Assembly: GCA_913776675.1 (NCBI GenBank)
Contig: CAJYRE010000042.1
Span: 1-8,727 of the forward strand
From: Rhizobiaceae bacterium
GTDB taxonomy: Bacteria > Pseudomonadota > Alphaproteobacteria > Rhizobiales > Rhizobiaceae
Reading direction: 5' to 3'
DNA length: 8,727 nt
Shown here: positions 1 through 5,266 of the stretch, piece by piece
How the letters are laid out: each line of letters starts with the position of its first letter
Position numbering within the stretch: the stretch's first letter is position 1
Made by a program: the position numbers and the translations under genes
The notes under the pieces: model-generated
Databases searched by the model: none
The model's input: only the letters and a program-made list of their open reading frames with translations
What the model was told of the DNA's origin: nothing

Positions 1-205
1 TGTCAGCCCCCAGAACATGCACCTGCCCTTGCTGAATACGTGTGACGCCCGCAATCAGACCCAAAAGGGTGGACTTGCCGACCCCATCGGGGCCAATCAG
101 GCCCACCATGCATCCGGCAGGAACGTTCAGATCAATCTGATCAAGCGCCGCCACAGTGCCATAGTGATGGTTGACGGATGTGAGTTGAGCAGCTAACTCT
201 GTCAT
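1..205 (-). CDS. ABC transporter ATP-binding protein, N-terminal part (YbhF/RbbA-like)
   Basis: The reading frame starts at an ATG (205-203) and runs off the left edge after 68 codons, so only the first nucleotide-binding segment is visible. It opens with a typical ABC ATPase beta-strand region and contains a Walker A motif, GPDGVGKST, near residues 38-46. The aspartate in place of the usual second-position variants (GPNGAGKST) is a spelling I associate with the YbhF/RbbA type of two-domain ATPase; that subfamily assignment is inference. Its start overlaps the stop of the adaptor gene in an ATGA arrangement, so the two are one operon and probably translationally coupled. It would energise an inner-membrane exporter working with the adaptor; the permease genes should lie just beyond the left edge. 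The Walker B and signature motifs are out of view. Confidence 0.9.
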   Translation of the reverse strand, partial: MTELAAQLTSVNHHYGTVAALDQIDLNVPAGCMVGLIGPDGVGKSTLLGLIAGVTRIQQGQVHVLGAD

Positions 206-1230
206 TGGGGCAGCTTTACCTGCAATTGTTGCGGCCAGGCGGCTTTGGGATCCGTGCGCACATAGCCGATGCCGCGAATGCCCGTCTTGATCCGGCTTTC
301 ATATTCTTTCAGCAGATCAGGGGCAATTTTCAGTTTGACGCGGAACATCAGCTTTTCGCGCTCGTCTGCTGTTTCCACCGTCTTGGGCGTGAACTGGGCG
401 GTGGACGAGACGAAGGAAACCGTGGCCGGAACCACATATTGTGGCGCAGGATCGAGAATGAGACGGGCCTCATCGCCGATAGCAATCTGACCCGCTGCAT
501 GGGCGGGTACAAAAATGGTCATGGACACATCGGCCAGATCAATCATGGTGGCGACAGGAGCGCCAGCGGCCACCACTTCGCCCTTTTGCGCCAGTCGATA
601 CTCAATTCGCCCGCGGGTGGGAGCCTTGAGAACGGTATCATCCAGCACCGATTGAAGACGGGCAATCTCGGCTTGTGCGGCTTCGGAGGCTGCTGTTGCT
701 TCATGTCGACTTGCTTCGGCGGCCTTCAGGCTGGCCTGTGCCACGTTAAGCTGGCTTGCGCGCAAATCGCGCTGTTGCATGGTGCCGCTGCCCTTTTCGC
801 TCAGCGCGGCTGCCCGCTCATATTCCTGCCGCGCCAGCACAAGCTCACTCTGCCGCTGTGCGATTGTGGCGTCGGCTTCAACTTCCATGGTGGCGCTGCG
901 ACGGGCTTGCGCCTTGGCCCCGGCCAATTCGGCCTCGATCGATGCCGTTTCCATTCTTGCCAAAACCGCGCCAGCATCGACAGTTTGGCCTTCCGTTGCA
1001 GATACTTCTGCCAGCTTGCCGGCGAGCTTGGTGGAGACAAGAATTTGCTGTGCCTCAATGCGCCCATTGGAGGTGGCAATTCCCGGCAATGTTTTCTCAC
1101 CCGTCAATCGGTTCCACAAGGCTTCGAAACGGGCTTTCAGGGCTGTGTCCTGATCGGCGGCATGGACCGGTTGCAATAAACTCAAAGCCAAGACGGTGCT
1201 GACCAACAGGCTGTTTATGATTTTCGTCAA
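202..1230 (-). CDS. HlyD/YbhG-family membrane fusion (adaptor) protein
   Basis: This is a periplasmic adaptor of an ABC-type efflux or secretion system, linking the inner-membrane pump to an outer-membrane channel. The frame is open from an ATG at 1314, but I prefer a TTG at 1230: GGAG at 1241-1238 sits 7 nt before it, and it yields a clean signal peptide (MTKIINSLL... ending QPVHA). The ATG at 1314 has no Shine-Dalgarno sequence and would add 28 odd residues. After the signal come the first half of a biotinyl-lipoyl domain (around [18 protein letters not shown]), a long Ala/Glu/Gln-rich coiled-coil hairpin, the second lipoyl half ([20 protein letters not shown]) and a beta-barrel domain. The mature length of about 320 residues fits YbhG-type adaptors. 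Its TGA overlaps the ATPase start. The transported substrate is unknown. Confidence 0.9.
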   Translation of the reverse strand: MTKIINSLLVSTVLALSLLQPVHAADQDTALKARFEALWNRLTGEKTLPGIATSNGRIEAQQILVSTKLAGKLAEVSATEGQTVDAGAVLARMETASIEAELAGAKAQARRSATMEVEADATIAQRQSELVLARQEYERAAALSEKGSGTMQQRDLRASQLNVAQASLKAAEASRHEATAASEAAQAEIARLQSVLDDTVLKAPTRGRIEYRLAQKGEVVAAGAPVATMIDLADVSMTIFVPAHAAGQIAIGDEARLILDPAPQYVVPATVSFVSSTAQFTPKTVETADEREKLMFRVKLKIAPDLLKEYESRIKTGIRGIGYVRTDPKAAWPQQLQVKLPQ

Positions 1231-1251
1231 AACAAATCTCCGACAGGTTTT

Positions 1252-1320
1252 ATTGATCAATGATCTCAAAGTCTGCGAAAGAATGACCTGCTCTGCGGAG
1301 GACTGCCTTGACATATGTCA
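1252..1320. promoter_or_regulatory. Two perfect palindromes upstream of the adaptor start
   Basis: A 10-bp palindrome ATTGATCAAT (1252-1261) and a 12-bp palindrome TGACATATGTCA (1309-1320) lie just upstream of the proposed TTG start of the adaptor gene. If the gene starts at TTG 1230, both are in non-coding leader or promoter DNA and are plausible binding sites for a repressor of the efflux operon. If it starts at ATG 1314, most of this stretch is coding. I could not identify a convincing -35/-10 pair. The regulatory role is inference. Confidence 0.35.
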
Positions 1321-1337
1321 TTGTTAAGCGCCGAGAC

Positions 1338-1359
1338 GAAGAGGTTTTCGCTCCTCTTC
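1338..1359 (-). terminator. Weak hairpin between hydrolase and adaptor genes
   Basis: A perfect 7-bp inverted repeat, GAAGAGG / CCTCTTC, with an 8-nt loop lies about 25 nt past the stop of the hydrolase gene in its direction of transcription. There is no T-tract on either strand, so it is not a canonical intrinsic terminator. It may still protect the 3' end or slow read-through into the adaptor operon. Confidence 0.3.
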
Positions 1360-1384
1360 TGCGTGGGGCGTGGATGAGCCTCTC

Positions 1385-2041
1385 TCAATCCAGCTTGCGT
1401 GAGGCGTCAAAATCATAGGACTTTGGCACAAGTGACAGATGAAAGCGGGGAGCATTCTTCATGCGTTCAGCCCGTGTTTTCAGCCGATCCAGAAACGCAT
1501 AGCCCAAAGGCCAGCGCCCATGCCCGCTCTGAATGTTGATATGGCCTTGCGCGCCCGCATCGGCCAGTTCGCTGCCCCATAAGCGGGCATAATGCCGTGT
1601 TGTGTCAAAATCCATATAGGGGTCATTGCGACTGGCCACCACAAGCGATGGAAACGGAAGGCGCTGATGGGGCATGGAGCCGAAATGAACAACACAGGGG
1701 TGCATTCGCTCGACCTGCGCAAGATCGCAAGGAGCAACCAAAAGCGCGCCCTTCACTCGGTTTGCCAAGGGGCTGTTGGCCAGATTGGCCGTGAGAAGAC
1801 AACCCAGACTGTGCGCCACAAGCCAAACCTCTGCGCGCTTCTTCAGCTCGGTTTCCAGTCGTGTGTTCCAGTGATCAAGATCAGGGCAGACCCAGTTGTC
1901 CTGCTCGACTTTGGCGGCATTGGCCTGATCATTCAGCCAGAAAGACTGCCAGTGGCCTTCACCGGAGCCGTTGAGGCCGGGAACAATAAGCGTGTCAATG
2001 CCGTCGCCTGTTTGATTGTTACACGGTTGGTTGTCCAACAT
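1385..2041 (-). CDS. RBBP9/YdeN-family alpha/beta hydrolase
   Basis: This is a predicted cytoplasmic serine hydrolase of the RBBP9/YdeN family (small single-domain alpha/beta hydrolases, mostly of unknown substrate). The open frame extends to an ATG at 2107, but the ATG at 2041 is preceded by GAAGGG at 7-nt spacing and gives 218 residues starting MLDNQP, so I use it. Family features are clear: the opening strand DTLIVPGLNGSGEGHWQSFW, the nucleophile elbow AHSLGC (Ser78), the acid strand VASRNDP (Asp140), and GHIN before SGHGRWPLG. The His of GHIN (His167) is the probable catalytic histidine, so the triad appears complete. The C-terminal tail of about 30 residues past the fold is longer than needed. 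A CATAAT box at 2074-2069 lies at a suitable distance, but no good -35 accompanies it. It may or may not be co-transcribed with the adaptor operon downstream. Confidence 0.88.
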   Translation of the reverse strand: MLDNQPCNNQTGDGIDTLIVPGLNGSGEGHWQSFWLNDQANAAKVEQDNWVCPDLDHWNTRLETELKKRAEVWLVAHSLGCLLTANLANSPLANRVKGALLVAPCDLAQVERMHPCVVHFGSMPHQRLPFPSLVVASRNDPYMDFDTTRHYARLWGSELADAGAQGHINIQSGHGRWPLGYAFLDRLKTRAERMKNAPRFHLSLVPKSYDFDASRKLD

Positions 2042-2348
2042 GCCAGAACCCTTCGTTTGCATGCTATTATTATGGTTTGGCTGCTTTGAAAAACGAGCAA
2101 TGAGCATCCATTTTCCACAAAATAAGTAGATAAATATTCTCTTGCAGAATCCGGGCTTTATCGGATCAGACCATGGCTTTCGGTCGTTCGAGAAATACGA
2201 ACGTCCATTTTGATGCAGTTATAGCAAATTTTACCCCTTGAAGGGAAAATTTGAAATAATACACCACGCAAGCGTCTCATAATTAAAAAATAAGCATTTA
2301 TTTTTCAATCAAGGTTGTCGATCGATTGATTTTTGACGAAAAATAGTC
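2042..2348. other. AT-rich intergenic region with three inverted repeats
   Basis: No convincing gene is visible here. The stretch from about 2210 to 2370 is clearly more AT-rich than the genes around it. It holds three dyads: CGTTCG-N7-CGAACG (2185-2203), CAAATTTT...AAAATTTG around a CCCTT-g-AAGGG core (2225-2253), and AAAAATAA-gcat-TTATTTTT (2286-2305), which extends with one mismatch to 2282-2309. None is followed by a proper T-tract, so they look more like protein-binding sites than terminators. The promoters of the divergent hydrolase gene and the small-ORF pair should lie in this region. Confidence 0.5.
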
Positions 2349-2354
2349 TACAAA
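2326..2354 (+). promoter_or_regulatory. Candidate sigma-70 promoter for the small-ORF pair
   Basis: TTGATT (2326-2331) and TACAAA (2349-2354) are separated by exactly 17 bp, with expected transcription start near 2361. That lies about 20 nt before the ATG of the 37-codon ORF. The match to consensus is moderate and the region is AT-rich, so chance resemblance is possible. The self-complementary TCGATCGA (2319-2326) overlaps its -35 edge. Confidence 0.45.
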
Positions 2355-2381
2355 AAAGATAGAAAAATGGAGATTGCCACA

Positions 2382-2495
2382 ATGACTTCACCGATGACGT
2401 TTGACCGCATGATGTTTGCCTCTTCTCCCATCACAATGGTGGGTTCTGATTGTTGTCGGCCAATGACACTTCATCGACAACCCCATTCTGACTGA
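2382..2495 (+). CDS. 37-aa Met/Cys-rich small ORF, possible leader peptide
   Basis: This short frame begins at ATG 2382 with GGAG (2369-2372) 9 nt upstream and ends with TGA at 2493-2495. It encodes 37 residues, six of them Met, with adjacent cysteines at positions 24 and 25 in the context GSDCCRPM. There is no signal peptide or membrane segment. I do not recognise it. It lies 33 nt before a 63-aa ORF on the same strand and behind the same candidate promoter. Its Cys-Cys codons (TGT TGT, 2451-2456) fall in the 5' arm of a 7-bp RNA stem (2452-2458 with 2475-2481), which is how translation-sensing leader peptides are often laid out. Whether it encodes a stable protein or acts as a leader is unknown. 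It is small enough to have been missed by gene callers. Confidence 0.45.
   Translation: MTSPMTFDRMMFASSPITMVGSDCCRPMTLHRQPHSD
2427..2481 (+). promoter_or_regulatory. Hairpins inside the 37-codon ORF
   Basis: Two possible RNA stems lie within the coding part of the small ORF. The first is CCCATCA-caa-TGGTGGG (2427-2443), with one G-U pair. The second is GTTGTCG (2452-2458) with CGACAAC (2475-2481) across a 16-nt loop. The second covers the tandem Cys codons, so a ribosome paused there would block it. A further small stem, GCCC-AGT-GGGC (2505-2515), sits just before the ribosome binding site of the next ORF. An attenuation or translational-coupling role is inference from this layout only. Confidence 0.3.
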
Positions 2496-2528
2496 ACACC
2501 AACGGCCCAGTGGGCGCGTGAGGCGAAG

Positions 2529-2720
2529 ATGAGCAAGCAAGTTATTGTCTATAATGGCGTTCCGGTTGGCATTGCCGTTGCGCAGAACAACAATCATCTG
2601 CGGTTTATTGCGGTGAAGTTTCATGTGATTGATCTGGATGATCGCGTTTATCCAAGTGTCAGCGATTTACAGGCGGCCATCCATGCACATGTCACGGCTC
2701 CGCAGGCGCTGGCGGCATAA
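2529..2720 (+). CDS. Small hypothetical protein, 63 aa
   Basis: ATG 2529 is preceded by GAGG (2519-2522 region) at a normal short spacing, and the frame ends in TAA at 2718-2720. The product is a soluble-looking 63-residue protein with alternating hydrophobic strands (VIVYNGVPVGIAVAQNN, then LRFIAVKFHVIDLDDRVY) and an amphipathic C-terminal helix (SVSDLQAAIHAHV). That pattern suggests a small beta-hairpin plus helix domain. It has no signal peptide, membrane segment, Cys pair or recognisable DNA-binding motif. I do not recognise the family. It converges with the LacI-type repressor gene, whose 3' end is only 60 nt away, and probably shares a transcript with the 37-codon ORF. Its balanced composition and good start signal make it a likely real gene. 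Confidence 0.7.
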   Translation: MSKQVIVYNGVPVGIAVAQNNNHLRFIAVKFHVIDLDDRVYPSVSDLQAAIHAHVTAPQALAA

Positions 2721-2738
2721 TTCCAGAGCATACTGGAA
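2721..2738. terminator. Weak hairpin between convergent genes
   Basis: TTCCAG-agcata-CTGGAA forms a perfect 6-bp stem immediately after the stop codon of the 63-aa gene and about 45 nt beyond the end of the convergent LacI-type gene. It has no T-tract, so it is at best a weak bidirectional termination or 3'-end protection element. Confidence 0.3.
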
Positions 2739-2780
2739 AGGTAACATTGGCTTTTCTGGTGGGAGAGCCGTCCGTCAGGT

Positions 2781-3818
2781 CTATGAGGATTGTTGAAAAT
2801 CGTCACTTTTTCCCGGAACCAGTTCCAATGGCCATATCCGGTTTCTGGCATGGTCGCCGTAGGTCTGTGCGTGTTCAGGCATCAAGGCCAGAAGGGTTTC
2901 TGCCAGTTCCATGCCCAGATCATGCAGCGAAAGCCGGTAGCAGGTCAGGGCGGGTTGAAGAAATTTTGAACGTGGGGCCTCTCGAAAGCCGATGACGGCC
3001 ATGTCTTTGCCCGGAATAATCCCTGCCTCGGCCAATCGCTGGTAAAGGCCAATGGCCATCATTTCATAAATGAGAATGATGGCGCTGGGGCGTGGCTCCA
3101 GCGTCAACAGGGTGCTGGCGGCCTGATAACCGCCACTTTCCGAGGAGGGCGCGCGGATGATCAGACTGGGATCAAACGCCAACCCATGACGCTCCAGTGC
3201 TGCGCGGTAGGCATCCACAAACACATAGCCCAGATTGATGTCGCTATTGGGGGCCGTGATGGCAATGCGCCGATGGCCGCGAGCCACCAGCCGATCGACG
3301 GCGGAATGGGCAACGCCTTCAAAATCCAGATCGATCCAGATGTGGCTTCCGCCGGATGTGCTGCGCCCCAGTGCAACAAACGGAATATGCGCCTTGATCA
3401 GCAGATCAATGCGCGGATCGACCCGCTGGGTGGCCGAGATGATCATGGCATCCACCAGACGGCGGGCCACCATACGCTTGAGATATTCCAGTGGATCTTC
3501 ATCATTGGGGCAGGGCAGCATGATCAGATCAAGATTGTGCCGGGTCAAAACCGTTTGCAAACCGCCCGTCAGGCCTGAAAAAAAATTGTCACTGTTATCA
3601 ATGCTTTCCTTGCTGGATTCAATCATCAGGCCCACCACATTGGTGGCTCCTTTACGCAATGATCGACCCGATTGGTTGGCAACATAACCGAACTGCTCGG
3701 CGGCTTCGAGAACGCGCCTGCGGGTTTCCGGGCTCACGTCCGGCCGTCCGTTCAACGCCCGCGAAACGGTGCCGATCGAAATCTCCAGATGCTTCGCAAG
3801 CTGATGTATGCCCTTCAT
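2781..3818 (-). CDS. LacI-family transcriptional repressor
   Basis: This is a 345-residue repressor of usual LacI/GalR length. Residues 4-24 form the helix-turn-helix (IHQLAKHLEISIGTVSRALNG, recognition helix TVSRALNG). The hinge helix around 48-57 carries the conserved Leu54 (GRSLRKG); the family's YxPN is here YVAN. Residues from about 60 form the two-lobed periplasmic-binding-protein-like sensor, with the conserved RGHRRIAI strand. It starts at ATG 3818 with GGAG 10 nt upstream. It is transcribed away from the sugar dehydrogenase/transport operon and is the obvious candidate to bind the palindromes at 3997-4010 and 5057-5070. Lobes with many polar residues fit a sugar-type effector, but which one cannot be read. 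No strong promoter for it is visible in 3819-3960. Confidence 0.93.
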   Translation of the reverse strand: MKGIHQLAKHLEISIGTVSRALNGRPDVSPETRRRVLEAAEQFGYVANQSGRSLRKGATNVVGLMIESSKESIDNSDNFFSGLTGGLQTVLTRHNLDLIMLPCPNDEDPLEYLKRMVARRLVDAMIISATQRVDPRIDLLIKAHIPFVALGRSTSGGSHIWIDLDFEGVAHSAVDRLVARGHRRIAITAPNSDINLGYVFVDAYRAALERHGLAFDPSLIIRAPSSESGGYQAASTLLTLEPRPSAIILIYEMMAIGLYQRLAEAGIIPGKDMAVIGFREAPRSKFLQPALTCYRLSLHDLGMELAETLLALMPEHAQTYGDHARNRIWPLELVPGKSDDFQQSS

Positions 3819-3966
3819 TGATGCTTGTCTCCCATGTGTCCTCTCACGAAAAGCACAGCCGCATCAAGACGGCAAGGCGCGCGATTGTTGATGTGTTCTT
3901 CACAACCGTTTTGTTGTTTCCATGCATAAGGATTCTTCCCGTTTTTTCATCCGCACTCACATCGGC

Positions 3967-3996
3967 TTGACAGAAAACCGAAACTGGGATTAGGAT
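3967..3996 (+). promoter_or_regulatory. Sigma-70-type promoter of the sugar operon
   Basis: A perfect -35 hexamer TTGACA (3967-3972) is followed after 18 bp by TAGGAT (3991-3996), a fair -10. Transcription would start around 4003, inside the LacI-type palindrome, so a bound repressor would block initiation. It points towards the dehydrogenase gene and implies a leader of about 210 nt. Confidence 0.65.
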
Positions 3997-4010
3997 CGTA
4001 AACGTTTACG
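3997..4010. promoter_or_regulatory. LacI-type operator O1
   Basis: CGTAAACGTTTACG is a perfect 14-bp palindrome with the central CG typical of LacI/GalR-family sites. It overlaps the predicted transcription start of the sugar operon and lies next to a divergent lacI-type gene. Repression by steric block, relieved by a sugar effector, is the expected mechanism. The identity of the protein that binds is inferred from position. Confidence 0.85.
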
Positions 4011-4214
4011 GAGATCGTGTTATGAGGAGTTTGACACGGTTGCGCAAGAGGTGAGCGGAAAGGGTAAGTGCATTTCTGCACGCCATTAAACCACTCACCG
4101 AAGAATATTCCCGGCACAACGGCTGCGCGGTTGGGCATCGGGTTTATCTGACGCGGGGAGATCGAGCCTTTCAGCATGTCTATCCAGTGTTGAACGGCTC
4201 CAAGGGAGGATGAT
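4011..4214 (+). promoter_or_regulatory. Long 5' leader of the sugar operon
   Basis: About 200 nt separate the operator from the first gene. The leader contains a possible 10-codon ORF (4022-4054, MRSLTRLRKR, with GGAG at 4010-4013 eight nt upstream). It also has a nested fold: outer arms GGTGAG (4050-4055) and CTCACC (4094-4099) around GTGCA-tttc-TGCAC (4068-4081). I recognise no known riboswitch. The tiny ORF may be a chance frame. The strong ribosome binding site GGGAGG (4204-4209) belongs to the dehydrogenase gene. Confidence 0.35.
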
Positions 4215-5249
4215 GTGACGTTCAAAGCCGTTTTATGCGGCTGCGGAGCGATGGCAAAAGGATGGCTGAAGGCCATTGCCAGCAATCCGCAGCTTTCAGA
4301 ACAGATTTCCATTGTGGGGCTGGTTGATCTGCATCCGGCTGCTGCCGAGGCTTTGGCCAGAGAATTCCATCTCTTGGATGCTGTTACGGGCAGCAATCTT
4401 GCCGATATATTGGCCACCACTGGTGCCGATCTGGTGTTTGATGTGGTGGTGCCGCAAGCCCGGTTTGATGTGGTGTCCAAGGCCTTGCAGGCCGGATGCC
4501 ACGTGCTGAGCGAAAAGCCCATGGCCAATTCCCTTGAAGAGGCCAAAGCGTTGATTACGCTGGCACAACAGGCGGGTCGCATTCATGCCATTGTGCAGAA
4601 CCGCCGGTTTATTACGGGCGTGCGCCGCATACGTCGTTTTATGGAGAGTGGTGCGATTGGCGATTTGACGGCCATACACTGTGATTTCTTTCTGGCTCCC
4701 CATTTTGGCGGCTTCCGGGATGAAATGGAGCATGTGCTGCTGCTGGATATGGCCATTCACACCTTTGATGCGGCCCGCTTTGTGGCGGCACGCCAACCTC
4801 TGGCGGCCTATTGCGTGGAGCGCAATCCGAAAGGTTCATGGTATGCTCACGGCGCATCAGCCAATGCCATTTTTGAATTCAGCGATGATGTGGTGTTCAC
4901 CTATCGCGGCTCCTGGTGTGCTGAAGGGCACAATACGAGCTGGGAAAGCCAATGGCGGATTGTCGGTTCAAAAGGCATGCTCACCTGGGATGGGGAAGAC
5001 GCTTTTGAAGCCACCATTGCCGCTGATGAGCCGGGCCTGTTGCGTGGGTATAAAACCGTAAACGTTTACGAAAATGAGAATCCCGCTGAAACGCATGGTC
5101 ATGCCAGCGTTATTGCCAGTTTTATGGCAGCCGTTTCCGGTGGCGATGCGCCTGAAACCGTTGCCTTCGACAATATCAACAGTCTGGCCATGGTGTTTGC
5201 CGCAATTGAAAGCGCAAAGACCGGCCAGCGCATCTCGATTTCAGCTTAA
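4215..5249 (+). CDS. Gfo/Idh/MocA-family sugar dehydrogenase
   Basis: This is a 344-residue NAD(P)-dependent oxidoreductase of the glucose-fructose oxidoreductase/inositol dehydrogenase family, expected in the cytoplasm. The start is GTG 4215, with GGGAGG (4204-4209) 5 nt before it. The N-terminal Rossmann fold has the nucleotide loop GCGAMAKG (residues 9-16). The family EKP motif is intact at 100-102 (catalytic Lys101), and the second domain has the D-x3-H pair in LLDMAIHTFD (Asp178, His182), so the enzyme looks active. It is the first gene behind the LacI-controlled promoter and is followed after 17 nt by a TIM-barrel isomerase gene. It probably oxidises a hydroxyl of the imported sugar, polyol or glycoside. 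An exact copy of the operator palindrome lies within it (5057-5070, coding for part of TVNVYE). Substrate is not determinable here. Confidence 0.92.
   Translation: MTFKAVLCGCGAMAKGWLKAIASNPQLSEQISIVGLVDLHPAAAEALAREFHLLDAVTGSNLADILATTGADLVFDVVVPQARFDVVSKALQAGCHVLSEKPMANSLEEAKALITLAQQAGRIHAIVQNRRFITGVRRIRRFMESGAIGDLTAIHCDFFLAPHFGGFRDEMEHVLLLDMAIHTFDAARFVAARQPLAAYCVERNPKGSWYAHGASANAIFEFSDDVVFTYRGSWCAEGHNTSWESQWRIVGSKGMLTWDGEDAFEATIAADEPGLLRGYKTVNVYENENPAETHGHASVIASFMAAVSGGDAPETVAFDNINSLAMVFAAIESAKTGQRISISA
5057..5070. promoter_or_regulatory. Intragenic LacI-type operator O2
   Basis: The same 14-bp palindrome as at the promoter, CGTAAACGTTTACG, recurs within the 3' part of the dehydrogenase gene, in frame as part of the codons for T-V-N-V-Y. 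Centre-to-centre distance to O1 is 1060 bp. Chance recurrence of an exact 14-mer in the same operon is very unlikely. By analogy with the auxiliary operator inside lacZ, it may support repressor looping or act as a roadblock to elongation. Confidence 0.7.
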
Positions 5250-5266
5250 ATGCAAGGAAAACCATT

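Noticed and set aside
205..1179. Plus-strand frame of 324 codons opposite the adaptor gene
   Set aside because: It is the complement of a clear HlyD-type gene. Its product is Cys/Gly/His-rich and low in protein-like order.
2185..2203. Possible LexA box
   Set aside because: The alphaproteobacterial LexA site is the direct repeat GTTC-N7-GTTC. Here the arms are inverted (GTTC...GAAC) with different spacing.
2237..2262. CTTGAA as a heat-shock (RpoH) -35 element
   Set aside because: No matching C-rich or CTATAT-like -10 element lies at the required 15-17 bp distance. The hexamer is explained by the inverted repeat core.
3901..3917. ACAAC-CGTTTT-GTTGT as a third LacI operator
   Set aside because: Around its CG centre the two halves match poorly, and it lacks the AAACGTTT core of the two perfect sites.
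3947..4582. Minus-strand 211-codon frame across the sugar-operon promoter and dehydrogenase start
   Set aside because: It would cross the operator and a strong GTG start region, and its sequence reads as the shadow of the dehydrogenase gene.
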